From positions 186,001 to 250,000 of the forward strand of contig NZ_BMJQ01000007.1 in NCBI RefSeq assembly GCF_014643535.1: 64,000 nt of DNA. Direction: 5' to 3'. The stretch comes from Aliidongia dinghuensis. Its GTDB lineage: Bacteria > Pseudomonadota > Alphaproteobacteria > ATCC43930 > CGMCC-115725. Of this stretch, positions 35,805 to 45,195 are shown in pieces. The notes beneath the pieces were generated by a model, which was not told the DNA's origin, made no database searches, and saw only the letters and a list, made by a program, of their open reading frames with translations. A program made the position numbers and the translations under genes. How positions within the stretch are numbered: the stretch's first letter is position 1; every line of letters starts with the position of its first letter.

Positions 35805-37472
35805 CTATTGGGCCAGATCGCTCCCCAAAGGAATGCTGCGGATGGTCAGCGGCTGGGCGCGGCCGCGCACCATGATCTCCAGGGCTGGGAACCGGTCGAG
35901 GTCGGTCGCCGCGTGGCGTGCCACGATCTCGGACACGATCAGTTCGACGCCAGCTTCCTTGGTCATGGCTTCGAGCCGGCTCGCGGTGTTGACCGCATCG
36001 CCGATCGCGGTCACCGACACGGTCCGGCCGAAGCCCATCTCGCCGATGATCGTAGGGCCGGCATGGATGCCGATGCCGATCCTGAGCGGGCGGGCGAGGT
36101 CGGCGCTCAGCATCTGGTTCAGGTGGACGAGCCGTTCGGACATGGCGGCCGCGGCGGCAAGGGCGGCACGGCAGCCCTCCTCGATGCTGCTCTCGACGCC
36201 GAACAGCGCCATGATGCCGTCGCCGATGAACTTGTCGACCTGGCCGCCGGCCCCCTCGATCGCGCGGCCCATCTCCTCGAAATAGCGATTGAGCAGGAAG
36301 ACGACGTCATAGGGCAGCTTGTGCTCGGCGAGCTCGGTGAAGGCGCGGATGTCGGCGAACAGGATCGCGATCTCGCGTTCGCTGCCGGTCATGTGCGTCG
36401 AGCGCACGAGCTTGTCGCTGGCCGCGATCGTCGGCGGCAGCAGCGGCGTCGCAGCGATGTCGCCCGTCGGGCGCAGCTGGCAGGCGAGTCGCACATTGGG
36501 CGGCGCCGACAGCCGATGCAGCACCTTCATCTCGGCATCGGACAGGTCCGGCAGCGCGCTCGCCGGGCCTACGACGCGGATGCGGCAGGTCGAGCAGCGG
36601 CCGCGGCCGCCGCAGACCGAGGCATGAGGGATGCGGGCGAGCCGGCTCACCTCGAGCACGCTCATGCCGTTGAGCGCCTCGATCCGCCGGCCGTCGGGAT
36701 AGGTCACGCGGAAGGTGCCGCGGCGCCGTTCCCATTGCCTGCGGATGAGACGGAGGGCCAGCACCAGCAGGATGAGCACCGTCATGGTGCCGCGCATCCA
36801 GTCGCGCAACCGGTCAAGGTGTGCCTGGGCCTGGGGCGTGATCGCATGATGGGCGAGTTGGCGCGACAGCCAGTCGGGATCCCGCGCCAGCTCGGCGATC
36901 TCGCGGCCGCCCTCGACAAAGCCCAGGATCGCCAGGATCGGAATCAGCACGGCGACTGCGAACAGGAGCGGCTTCAGCGTCGGATACCAGGACCGGAGCC
37001 GGAGCGAATAGTTGAGCCCGATCGAGCCATGAATCCAGGCGGCGACCAGCAGAATGAGCTGTAGCATGCCCCGCGACGGGGCGAGCGTGTAGAGCCGGAG
37101 CAGTTCGGCCCGATAGGTGTCGTCGCCGTCGTAGAGGCTGTAGAGCAGGCGAGTCGCGGCGAGATGCTGGGCGAGCAGGAACGGGATGAGGAAGCCCAGG
37201 CACAGCTGGGCAGCTTCGGGCCCCGGCATGCGCAGCGCACGCCGGCGATAGAGTGCGAACAGGGCAAGCGCGATATGCAGCAGGAACGCGCCGTAGAGCA
37301 CGATGGTGCCGGGAATGCTCTCCCAGATGTTCTCGACCACGTCGAGCATGGCCTGCATCGCCGCGACCGAGATCAGGCCCAGCGAATGGTTGATCAGGTG
37401 GATCGTGACGTAGGTGAACAGCACGAGCCCGCTAGAGAGCCGCGCCTTGTTAATGCGCTGCGGCGTGAGCAC
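35805..37472 (-). CDS. Membrane adenylate/guanylate cyclase with a ferredoxin domain (CyaC-like)
   Basis: This protein of about 555 residues joins three parts: six membrane helices (about 13-240), a 2Fe-2S ferredoxin domain with Cys287, Cys293 and Cys296 in SVCGGRGRCSTCRI plus a later Cys in RLACQL, and a class III cyclase domain with ILFADIRAFTELAEH and FIGDGIMALFG. Membrane histidines (His25, His29, LLHIALAL, QHLAATR, WIHGS) suit a heme-b anchor like that of Sinorhizobium CyaC, a redox-responsive cyclase. It would make cAMP in response to quinone or iron-sulfur redox state. The GTG at 37472 is preferred over an ATG 33 codons upstream because GAGGAAG precedes it. Confidence 0.9.
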   Translation of the reverse strand: MLTPQRINKARLSSGLVLFTYVTIHLINHSLGLISVAAMQAMLDVVENIWESIPGTIVLYGAFLLHIALALFALYRRRALRMPGPEAAQLCLGFLIPFLLAQHLAATRLLYSLYDGDDTYRAELLRLYTLAPSRGMLQLILLVAAWIHGSIGLNYSLRLRSWYPTLKPLLFAVAVLIPILAILGFVEGGREIAELARDPDWLSRQLAHHAITPQAQAHLDRLRDWMRGTMTVLILLVLALRLIRRQWERRRGTFRVTYPDGRRIEALNGMSVLEVSRLARIPHASVCGGRGRCSTCRIRVVGPASALPDLSDAEMKVLHRLSAPPNVRLACQLRPTGDIAATPLLPPTIAASDKLVRSTHMTGSEREIAILFADIRAFTELAEHKLPYDVVFLLNRYFEEMGRAIEGAGGQVDKFIGDGIMALFGVESSIEEGCRAALAAAAAMSERLVHLNQMLSADLARPLRIGIGIHAGPTIIGEMGFGRTVSVTAIGDAVNTASRLEAMTKEAGVELIVSEIVARHAATDLDRFPALEIMVRGRAQPLTIRSIPLGSDLAQ

Positions 37473-37720
37473 CGGTGAGCTTCCTCGCGCTGATCCAAGA
37501 GATGTCCGGAAAGGACTCGCCCCAAAAGACTCGTGCGCGGGGCATTTCATGCCGGAACCTATCATGCACATCCGGTCGCGGCCACCGGCTCGGCAGGACC
37601 CGGCCGACCGGCTGCGATCTCGCGACCTTCGGTCGCGCGGTAGCGCTTTAAGCGAGAGGTTCCCAAGCCATAAGGTTTCTGGTAACCCGGCTACCCAAGG
37701 TCGAGGGAGGTGTCGAGCCG
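37473..37720. other. Intergenic region with a 7-bp hairpin
   Basis: This 248-base space is divergent between the cyclase and the ABC-transporter genes and holds no gene I can support. CGCGACC-TTC-GGTCGCG at 37621-37637 is a perfect 7-bp hairpin, with no T-run after it. It may lie in the 5' leader of the ABC operon. No promoter is assigned. Confidence 0.4.
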
Positions 37721-38665
37721 GTGACTCATCTCATTGAAATTCATGGCCTCGTCAAAAATTTCGGACCAATCGAGGCGGTCAAAGGCATCAGTTTCACGGT
37801 CGATCGTGGCGAGGTCCTGGGTTTCCTTGGCCCGAACGGCGCCGGCAAATCGACGACCATGAAGATGGCGGCGGGCTTCCTCGCCCCCAGCGCCGGACGG
37901 GCGATCATCTGCGGCCACGACGTCGAGAAGGAGCCGCTCGCCGCCAAGCGCAAGCTCGGCTATCTGCCGGAGGGAGCACCAGCCTATCCCGACATGACGA
38001 CTGCGGGCTTCCTCTCCTTCATCGCGCAGGTGCGCGGCTACCGCGGCGCCGAGGCGCGGCGGCGGGTCGCAGAGGCGGCGGAGCGGCTGGAACTCGGCGG
38101 CGTCATGTACCAGCCGATCGAGACGCTCTCGAAGGGCTTCAAGCGCCGTGTCGGCTTGGCCCAGGCGCTGCTGCACGATCCCGAGGTGCTGATCCTCGAC
38201 GAGCCGACGGACGGGCTCGACCCGAACCAGAAGCACCAGGTTCGCGAACTGATCCACGGCATGGCGCGCGACAAGGCGATCATCATCTCGACCCATATCC
38301 TGGAAGAGGTCGACGCGGTATGCACCCGCGCCATGGTGATCGCACACGGCACGGTGCTGGCGGACGGCACGCCCGGCGAGCTCGAGGCGCGCTCACGCTA
38401 TCACAACGCGGTCTTCGTGAGGGGAGCAGCACCATTCGGCGACGGGATCGTGGGCGCGCTCGCGGCATTGCCCGGCGTCGCGGCGGTCGAGCCGGGTGGG
38501 CGATCCGATGCGGCCGGGCTCTACGTGCTGGCCCAGAACGGCGCCGATCTGTTGCCGGCCGTGCGGGAGGCGATGGCCGAGCACGGGATCCCCGTTGCCG
38601 AACTCCGGCTCGAGCGCGGTCGGCTCGACGGCGTGTTCCGCGACATCACCGCCGCCAAGAACTAG
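37721..38665 (+). CDS. ABC transporter ATP-binding protein (GldA type)
   Basis: This 314-residue ATPase has Walker A GPNGAGKSTT, a signature of the variant form SKGFKRR, Walker B VLILDEPTDGLDP and an H-loop STHILEEV. The C-terminal domain is of the long type seen in gliding-motility GldA and in NatA-like exporters. It starts with a GTG preceded by GGAGG. It heads an operon with a GldF-type permease, a GldG-type protein and a DUF4340 protein. The exported molecule is unknown, and a role in gliding is not implied in this lineage. Confidence 0.93.
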   Translation: MTHLIEIHGLVKNFGPIEAVKGISFTVDRGEVLGFLGPNGAGKSTTMKMAAGFLAPSAGRAIICGHDVEKEPLAAKRKLGYLPEGAPAYPDMTTAGFLSFIAQVRGYRGAEARRRVAEAAERLELGGVMYQPIETLSKGFKRRVGLAQALLHDPEVLILDEPTDGLDPNQKHQVRELIHGMARDKAIIISTHILEEVDAVCTRAMVIAHGTVLADGTPGELEARSRYHNAVFVRGAAPFGDGIVGALAALPGVAAVEPGGRSDAAGLYVLAQNGADLLPAVREAMAEHGIPVAELRLERGRLDGVFRDITAAKN

Positions 38666-38691
38666 AAACGCGTTCGGGGAGACTTGAACCT

Positions 38692-39426
38692 ATGGGCACT
38701 GTCGGTGTCGTGTTCCGTCGTGAGCTGGTCAGCTACTTCGCAACGCCGCTCGCCTACGTTTTCATCGTGATCTTCCTGGTGATGGCCGGTGCGCTCACCT
38801 TCTACGTCGGCGGCTTCTTCGAGCGCGGGCAGGCAGATCTCCAGGTGTTCTTCAACTTCCATCCCTGGCTCTACCTGTTCCTGATCCCGGCGCTCTCCAT
38901 GCGGCTCTGGGCGGAGGAGCGCAAGACCGGCACGATCGAGCTGTTCCTGACCCTGCCGATCACCACGGCCGAGGCGGTCGTGGGCAAGTTCCTGGCAGCC
39001 TGGGCCTTCACCGGCATCGCGCTCGCCCTGACCTTTCCGTTCTGGATCACGGTCAACTACCTGGGCCAGCCCGACAATGGCGTGATCCTGGCGAGTTACA
39101 TCGGCAGCTTCCTGATGGCCGGCGCGTTCCTCGCGATCGGCTCGGCGATCTCGGCCGTGACCAAGAACCAGGTCATCGCCTTCGTCGTGAGCGCCGTCGT
39201 CTGCTTCCTCTTCACCGCGTCCGGTTCGCCCTTGGTGCTGGGGCCGGTCACGGCCTGGGTCCCGGGCGGCGTGATCGAGACCATCGCATCGATGAGCTTC
39301 CTGTCGCATTTCGCGGCGATCACGCGCGGTGTGGTCGACTTGCGCGACGTCATCTTCTTCGGCTCGGTCATCGGCCTGTTCCTGTTTGCGAACACGGTCC
39401 TGGTCGAGCTCAAGAAAGCGGATTGA
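38692..39426 (+). CDS. ABC transporter permease (GldF type)
   Basis: This 244-residue protein has six predicted membrane helices and the ABC-2/GldF phrase FRRELVSYFATPLAYVFIVIF near the start, with AEERKTGTIELFLTLPIT in the middle. It would form the membrane channel driven by the upstream ATPase. The start at 38692 is 26 bases after that gene's stop. It is followed after 11 bases by the GldG-type gene, so the order matches gldA-gldF-gldG clusters. The substrate is unknown. Confidence 0.93.
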   Translation: MGTVGVVFRRELVSYFATPLAYVFIVIFLVMAGALTFYVGGFFERGQADLQVFFNFHPWLYLFLIPALSMRLWAEERKTGTIELFLTLPITTAEAVVGKFLAAWAFTGIALALTFPFWITVNYLGQPDNGVILASYIGSFLMAGAFLAIGSAISAVTKNQVIAFVVSAVVCFLFTASGSPLVLGPVTAWVPGGVIETIASMSFLSHFAAITRGVVDLRDVIFFGSVIGLFLFANTVLVELKKAD

Positions 39427-39437
39427 GGAGGTCTTCC

Positions 39438-41408
39438 ATGAGCCGTTCCGCTACCGGAATGACCTTGGCGGGGCTGGGCCTCGCCGCGGTCCTGCTGATC
39501 TCGATCAACGCGCTGTCGGGCAAGCTCTTCGGCGGCGACCGGTTTGATCTGACCGACCAGCATCTCTATACGCTGTCCGACGGCACCAAGGCGGTCTTGA
39601 GCAAGATCGATGAGCCGATCACGCTCAAGCTGTTCTACTCCAAGGAATTGGGCGACCAGGTGCCGAGCTTCGGCGTCTATGCCCAGCGGGTGCGCGAGCT
39701 GTTGCAGGAATATGCCGCCGATGCGCACGGCAAGATCAACCTGGAACTGCTTGATCCGCAACCCTATTCCGAGGTCGAGGACCAGGCGACCGCGGCCGGC
39801 CTCCAAGGCGTGCCGCTGGACGATGGCGGCGAGCAGGTCTATTTCGGCCTCGCCGGCTCCAACTCGACCGACGACAAGCAGACGATCGCGTTCTTTCAGC
39901 CGGATCGCGAGCGCTTCATCGAGTACGACCTGACCAAGCTGGTCCAACAGCTTGCATTCCCGAAGAAAAAGGTCGTGGGCCTGGTCTCGAGCCTGGCGCT
40001 CGACGGCGACCCGATGGCGCGCATGCAGGGCCAGCCGACCCAGAGCCAGGTCGTGCTCGACCAGCTGCGCCAGACCTTCGACGTGCGCGATATCGGAGCC
40101 GGCTTCGACAAGGTGCCGGACGACGTCGATCTTTTGATGATCGTCCAGCCGCAGAAGCTGCCGGCCAAGACCGAATACGCGATCGATCAGTTCGTGATGA
40201 AGGGCGGCCACGCACTGGTCTTCGTCGATCCCAATGCGGAATTCGCCCAGGCGCATCCGTCGATGTTCAACCCGCAGGGCGGCCCCTCGGCGGCGAACTT
40301 CGACCGGCTCTTGAAGGCCTGGGGCGTCGAGCTCGTGCCGGGCAAGGTCGTGGGCGACCGGGTCGCGGCACGCCGGGTCAACGCCGGCAGCGGCACGCAT
40401 GTCCAGGCGGCGGAATATCTCGCCTGGCTCAATCTCAAGGGCGATTCGATCAACCACGACGACCCGGTGACGGGTCAGCTGGGCCAGCTCAATTTCGCGA
40501 CCGCCGGCGACTTGCAGCCGATCAAGGACGCCAAGACCAAGTTCGAGTGGCTGGTCCGCTCCTCGCCTCAGTCGGAACTGATCGACACGGCCAAGGTCCA
40601 GGGCCTGCCCGATGTGCTGGGCCTGCTGTCGAGCTTCAAGGCGACGGGCGAGCGCTACACGCTTGCGGCCCGCATCACCGGGCCGGCCGACACCGCCTTC
40701 CCGGACGGCAAGCCGGTCGAGGAGAAGCCCGACGACGCGAAGAAGGATCCGGCCAAGCCCAACGACGCGAAGCCTGATGCCGCCAAGTCCGATGCGCCGA
40801 AGTTCACGGCCGATCCGACCCAGGTCAAGGTGGCGAAGGAGCCGATCGACATCATCGTCGTCGCCGACGCCGACATGCTCGACGACCGCTTCTGGGTCCA
40901 GGTCCAGGACTTCTTCGGCCAGCGCGCGGCGACGCCGCTCGCCAACAACGGCGACCTCGTGCAGAACGCGGTCGACAGCCTGGCCGGCACCGGCGACCTG
41001 ATCGGCCTGCGCTCGCGCGGGTCGGCCGTCCGGCCGTTCACCGTGGTCGACCAATTGCAGCGCCAGGCCGAGGACAGCTACCGCGCCAAGGAGAAGCAGC
41101 TGCAGGACAAGCTGCGCGAGACACAGTCCAAGCTCGCGGAGCTGCGTACGAACAAGGGTGCCGACGGCAAGGAAGAGCCGCTGACCGCCGAGCAGCAGCA
41201 GTCGATCAACGACCTGTCGGCGACGATCATCCAGACGCGCAGCCAGCTGCGCCAGGTCCAGCTGGCACTGCGCCAGGACATCGACCGGCTGAAGGGGCTG
41301 CTGGTCGGGCTCGACGTGGCGCTGGTGCCGCTGGCGCTCGCGGTCTTGGCACTCGTCGTCGGTCTGGTCCGCGCACAGCGGCGCAAGCGCCGCGCGCAGC
41401 AGGCCTAA
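39438..41408 (+). CDS. GldG-family auxiliary protein
   Basis: This 656-residue protein has one N-terminal membrane helix (about 9-28), a large periplasmic region of the GldG/ABC-type unknown family with DQHLYTLSDGTKAVLSKIDEP and IEYDLTKLVQQL, and a C-terminal membrane helix near residues 625-647 before a basic tail. A lysine/aspartate/proline-rich linker (about 445-460, KPVEEKPDDAKKDPAKP) and a coiled coil (about 550-620) stand out. The start at 39438 has GAGGAGG ahead. It is the usual partner of GldF-type permeases; its action is unknown. Confidence 0.92.
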   Translation: MSRSATGMTLAGLGLAAVLLISINALSGKLFGGDRFDLTDQHLYTLSDGTKAVLSKIDEPITLKLFYSKELGDQVPSFGVYAQRVRELLQEYAADAHGKINLELLDPQPYSEVEDQATAAGLQGVPLDDGGEQVYFGLAGSNSTDDKQTIAFFQPDRERFIEYDLTKLVQQLAFPKKKVVGLVSSLALDGDPMARMQGQPTQSQVVLDQLRQTFDVRDIGAGFDKVPDDVDLLMIVQPQKLPAKTEYAIDQFVMKGGHALVFVDPNAEFAQAHPSMFNPQGGPSAANFDRLLKAWGVELVPGKVVGDRVAARRVNAGSGTHVQAAEYLAWLNLKGDSINHDDPVTGQLGQLNFATAGDLQPIKDAKTKFEWLVRSSPQSELIDTAKVQGLPDVLGLLSSFKATGERYTLAARITGPADTAFPDGKPVEEKPDDAKKDPAKPNDAKPDAAKSDAPKFTADPTQVKVAKEPIDIIVVADADMLDDRFWVQVQDFFGQRAATPLANNGDLVQNAVDSLAGTGDLIGLRSRGSAVRPFTVVDQLQRQAEDSYRAKEKQLQDKLRETQSKLAELRTNKGADGKEEPLTAEQQQSINDLSATIIQTRSQLRQVQLALRQDIDRLKGLLVGLDVALVPLALAVLALVVGLVRAQRRKRRAQQA

Positions 41409-41421
41409 GGGAGAGAACGGG

Positions 41422-42483
41422 ATGCGTCGCAATACTCTGATCGCGCTCACCCTCATCACGATCCCGGTCTGCGCGGCGGCGATCTTGGTGCCGATGCCGG
41501 GCGGCACGAAGATCGCGAGCGTCGCGACCGGGCCCGTGTTCCCGGGCCTCAAGGACAAGATTGCGAACGCGGCCAAGCTGACCGTGACCGGCTCCGGCGG
41601 CACGGTCACGCTCGCGCGCAAAGGGGCGGCGCCGAAGCCGGGCGAGCTGCCGCTCGACGGCTGGACGCTGACCGACAAGGGCGGTTACCCGGTCGACGGC
41701 ACGACACTCCGCCCGATCCTGAGCGCACTCGTCGACCTCAAGACCGTCGAGCCCAAGACCGAACGGCCGAAGCTCTACGACCGGCTCGATCTCGGCAACC
41801 CGGGCGATAAGGGCTCGGAGGCCAAGGCGGTGACGCTCGGCGACGCAGGTGGCGCCGACCTTGCCAAGCTGATCGTCGGCCGCCGGCGCTACGGGCTGAC
41901 CGGGAACGACGACGGCATCTATATGCGCAAGCCCGACGTGGCCCAGACCTGGCTCGCGGCGCCGGCCTTCGACCTGCCGTCCGACACGCTGAGCTGGATC
42001 GACCGCAAGCTGGTTGACGTCGACGCCGACCAGATCAAGCTGGTCACCCTCGCGGCCACTACGGCGGGCGCCAAGCCGTTGACCTTCAGCCGCGACAAGG
42101 CGGCCGACAAGCTTGGCGTCCAGGACCTGCCCAAGGACTTCAAGCTGAAGTCGGACAACCCCGGCAGCGATGTGGCGGCGGCGTTCCGCTATCTCGACCT
42201 GACCGACGTTGAGCCGGCGGCGAAGCTCACGGCGGCGCCGGTCGCGACCGCTCATGTCGAGACGTTCGGGGGCCTGGTGCTCGACGTGATGCTCGTCGAC
42301 CAGGATGGCGCCACCTGGGTCAAATTCGCGGCGAAAGGCTCGGGCGACGCCCAGAAGCCGGCGGACGAGATTACCCAGCGGACGAGCGGTTGGGCCTATA
42401 AAATCCCCGATGCGCGCGTAAAAACGCTGGAGACGAGGCTCACAGACTTGCAGGCGCCGCCGGCCCCCGCCAAGGGGTCCTGA
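41422..42483 (+). CDS. DUF4340 protein of the GldFG-type operon
   Basis: This 353-residue protein has an N-terminal signal or membrane segment (about 5-25) followed by a DUF4340 region, recognised by ADLAKLIVGRRRYGLTGNDDGIYMRKP and DTLSWIDRKLVDVDADQIKLV. DUF4340 proteins regularly follow GldG-type proteins, and are thought to sit outside the cytoplasm. It is the fourth gene of the ABC operon, 13 bases after gldG-like, and a gap of 130 bases separates it from the next gene, mprF-like. No catalytic residues are evident. Confidence 0.92.
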   Translation: MRRNTLIALTLITIPVCAAAILVPMPGGTKIASVATGPVFPGLKDKIANAAKLTVTGSGGTVTLARKGAAPKPGELPLDGWTLTDKGGYPVDGTTLRPILSALVDLKTVEPKTERPKLYDRLDLGNPGDKGSEAKAVTLGDAGGADLAKLIVGRRRYGLTGNDDGIYMRKPDVAQTWLAAPAFDLPSDTLSWIDRKLVDVDADQIKLVTLAATTAGAKPLTFSRDKAADKLGVQDLPKDFKLKSDNPGSDVAAAFRYLDLTDVEPAAKLTAAPVATAHVETFGGLVLDVMLVDQDGATWVKFAAKGSGDAQKPADEITQRTSGWAYKIPDARVKTLETRLTDLQAPPAPAKGS

Positions 42484-42613
42484 CCCACCCGCAGCCGGTC
42501 CCGCGGCGGAACGTTCTGGCATGGCTCCGTTGTTGTTCCTCCGGGCGTCGTGAGTGGCGAGGAGGGCTCCCTATGCGCTACACCTCTCGCGAATTTCCGG
42601 CGGAGGTGATCGG

Positions 42614-45187
42614 GTGGAGGAGGTAGAGGTCCCGGCGGACGGGCCCCGGAGTGCGTCATGGCTGCGACGCCTGTTGGCGCCGACCATGGCCCTCGTCGTC
42701 TGCGGGATCGTGCTCGCCCTGCTGCATGGCCTGTCCCACGGCATCGACTATCAGGCCATGGTGCATGCGCTCAGGCACACGCCGAACCGCCTGCTCGCGT
42801 GGTCCGTCGCGGCGACGGCGCTCAGCTACCTGGCGCTCATCGCGCGCGACGTCTGCGCGCTCCATTACGTCGGCGCCCGCATCCCGGGCTCCGCACTGCT
42901 TTTGGGCTCGTTCTGCGGCTCGGCGCTCGGCAACGCCGTGGGCTTCGGTGCGCTGACCGGCGGCGCCGTGCGCTATCGTGCCTACGGGGCTGTCGGCGTG
43001 CAGCCGGACCAGATCACGCGCATCATGCTGTTCATCACGGCCGGCTTCGGCGTCGGGCTCGCGGCCTACGCTGCCGCCAGCGCCGTGCTGGCCAGCACGG
43101 CGATCGGCCGATTGCTGCACCTGCCGGCCGAGGGCCTGCGCCTCGGCGGCGTTGCGACCCTCGCCTCGGTCGCGCTCACGGTACTGCTCTGCGGCGTCCG
43201 GCGCGCGCCGGTCCAGCTCGGGCAGTGGCAGATCGATGTGCCGGGCGCGGGCTTGACCCTTGTCCAGATCGTGCTGACCGGCGTCGACCTGGTCGGCGCC
43301 GCGGCGGCGCTATGGTTCCTGCTGCCCGAGGGCCGGGTCGATTTCGCGAGCTTCTCGGCGATCTATGCCGCGGCGACAGCGCTCGGCGTCATCAGCCATG
43401 TGCCGGGCGGCCTCGGCGTGTTCGAGGCGGTCGTGGTCTTCGCCCTCGGCAACCGCGTGTCGCCCAGCCTCGCCGCGGCGGCACTCTTGGCTTATCGCGC
43501 GGTCTATTTCCTGCTGCCGCTGATTCTCGCGGGCGTATTGCTCGCGGTCTACGAGCTGGCGCGGCTCGCCGGGCGCGCGACCGGGGCGACCGAGCGCGTG
43601 CTGCGCGGTGCCGGCCTGCTGGCGCCGATCTATCTCGGCGTCTTCACCTTCGCGGTCGGCACCATGCTGATCGTCTCGGGCGCCACGCCGGCATTCGGCA
43701 AGCGTCTGGCGGCGCTCCACGACCTGCTGCCGCTCTGGGCGGTCGAGATGTCGAGCTTCTTCGGCAGCCTGGCTGGCGTGCTCATGCTGTTCGTGGCGCG
43801 CGGCCTGTTCCATCGGCTGGACGGCGCCTGGTGGCTGGCGCTGGTGCTGGCGCTCGCCAACCTGTTCCTATCCATCACCAAGGGGCTCGCCTGGGACGAG
43901 CTCGCCGTCATCAGCTTCTTCATCCTGATGCTGCTGGTGACGCGCCGGGAATTCACCCGTCCGGCATCGTTCCTGCGCCAGCCCTTCACGGTCGAATGGT
44001 TCGTCGGCATCGCGGTCGTGCTGGCCGGCTCGTCCTGGATCCTGTTCTTCGCCTTCCGCGACGTCGCCTACACCCATGATCTCTGGTGGCATTTCGAGTT
44101 CGACGAGCAGGCGCCGCGGGCGTTGCGCGCGCTGCTTGGCATGGCAGTGCTGGCGCTCGTCCTGGGCTGCGCGCAGCTGATGCGGACCGCGTCGGGCCGC
44201 GTCGAGCCGCCGACGGTGGAGGAACTCGGCCAGGCCGGGCGGATCATTGGCGAGCAGGGGCGCAGCGAGGCCATGCTCGCCATGATGGGCGACAAGAGCT
44301 TCCTGTTCTCGGGCTCCGGCCGCAGCTTCCTCATGTATGCCAAGCGCGGGCGCAGCTGGGTGGCTCTCTACGACCCCGTCGGCCCACGCGAGGAATGGCA
44401 CGAGCTCATCTGGCGCTTCGTCGAGCTGGCCGACGAGCACGGCGGCCGCGCCGCCTTCTACCAGGTCCGGGCCGACAGCCTGCCGTTCTATCTCGATGCG
44501 GGGCTCAAGATCCTGAAGCTCGGCGAGGAGGCGATCGTGCGGCTCTCGGACTTCACGCTGCAAGGTGGCCGCTGGCAGGGCCTGCGCTATGCGCTGAAGC
44601 GCGGGGAGCGGGAAGGGCTCTCGCTCGAGCTGCTGACGCCGGAGGAGGCCGAGCGCCGCATCCAGACCTTGACCCGGATCTCCGATGACTGGCTCTCCGA
44701 GCGGCGCGCCAAGGAAAAGAGCTTCTCGGTCGCGGCGTTCGATCCGAGCTTCATCGCCGCCCAGTCGGTGGCACTCTTGAGCCAGCGCGGCGATCCGGTC
44801 GCGTTTGCGAGCGTCATGACGACCGATCAGCGCCAGGAGGCGACGATCGGCATCATGCGCCACACGACGACCGCCTCGCCCTACGCCATGGAGTTCCTGT
44901 TCACGGCGCTCGCGCAGCGCCTGCGCGAGGCTGGGTTCGCACGGCTCAGCCTCGGCATGGCGCCGCTGGCAGGTATCGGCCGCACGCCGCTCTCGTCGCG
45001 CTGGCATCGCATCGCAGGACTTGTCTGGGAACACGGCGGGCGTGTGTATAATTTCCAGGGGCTCCGGACCTTCAAGAACAAGTTCCATCCGGCCTGGGAG
45101 CCCCGATACCTGGCGGCCTCGGGCGCCATCGGGCCGTTCGTGGCCTTGGCCGACGTGGTCGTGCTGGCGGGCGGCAACAAGACGTGA
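42614..45187 (+). CDS. mprF: Lysylphosphatidylglycerol synthase/flippase (MprF/LpiA)
   Basis: This 857-residue integral membrane enzyme transfers lysine from lysyl-tRNA to phosphatidylglycerol and flips the product, giving resistance to cationic peptides and acid. The N-terminal part has many helices with GNAVGFGALTGGAVRYRAYG and HVPGGLGVFE; the C-terminal half is the DUF2156 transferase with GDKSFLFSGSGRSFLMYAKRG and NFQGLRTFKNKFHP. The GTG start at 42614 has GGAGG 7 bases ahead; an in-frame GTG at 42554 is an alternative. Its stop is followed 8 bases later by the acvB-like start, the lpiA-acvB order known in rhizobia and agrobacteria. Confidence 0.95.
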   Translation: MEEVEVPADGPRSASWLRRLLAPTMALVVCGIVLALLHGLSHGIDYQAMVHALRHTPNRLLAWSVAATALSYLALIARDVCALHYVGARIPGSALLLGSFCGSALGNAVGFGALTGGAVRYRAYGAVGVQPDQITRIMLFITAGFGVGLAAYAAASAVLASTAIGRLLHLPAEGLRLGGVATLASVALTVLLCGVRRAPVQLGQWQIDVPGAGLTLVQIVLTGVDLVGAAAALWFLLPEGRVDFASFSAIYAAATALGVISHVPGGLGVFEAVVVFALGNRVSPSLAAAALLAYRAVYFLLPLILAGVLLAVYELARLAGRATGATERVLRGAGLLAPIYLGVFTFAVGTMLIVSGATPAFGKRLAALHDLLPLWAVEMSSFFGSLAGVLMLFVARGLFHRLDGAWWLALVLALANLFLSITKGLAWDELAVISFFILMLLVTRREFTRPASFLRQPFTVEWFVGIAVVLAGSSWILFFAFRDVAYTHDLWWHFEFDEQAPRALRALLGMAVLALVLGCAQLMRTASGRVEPPTVEELGQAGRIIGEQGRSEAMLAMMGDKSFLFSGSGRSFLMYAKRGRSWVALYDPVGPREEWHELIWRFVELADEHGGRAAFYQVRADSLPFYLDAGLKILKLGEEAIVRLSDFTLQGGRWQGLRYALKRGEREGLSLELLTPEEAERRIQTLTRISDDWLSERRAKEKSFSVAAFDPSFIAAQSVALLSQRGDPVAFASVMTTDQRQEATIGIMRHTTTASPYAMEFLFTALAQRLREAGFARLSLGMAPLAGIGRTPLSSRWHRIAGLVWEHGGRVYNFQGLRTFKNKFHPAWEPRYLAASGAIGPFVALADVVVLAGGNKT

Positions 45188-45195
45188 GGAACATT

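Noticed and set aside
39096-41678. An 860-codon open frame antisense to the GldG-type gene
   Set aside because: It has no recognised domain, is rich in Arg, Ala, Leu and Asp as expected from antisense reading of GC-rich codons, and lies fully over well-supported genes.
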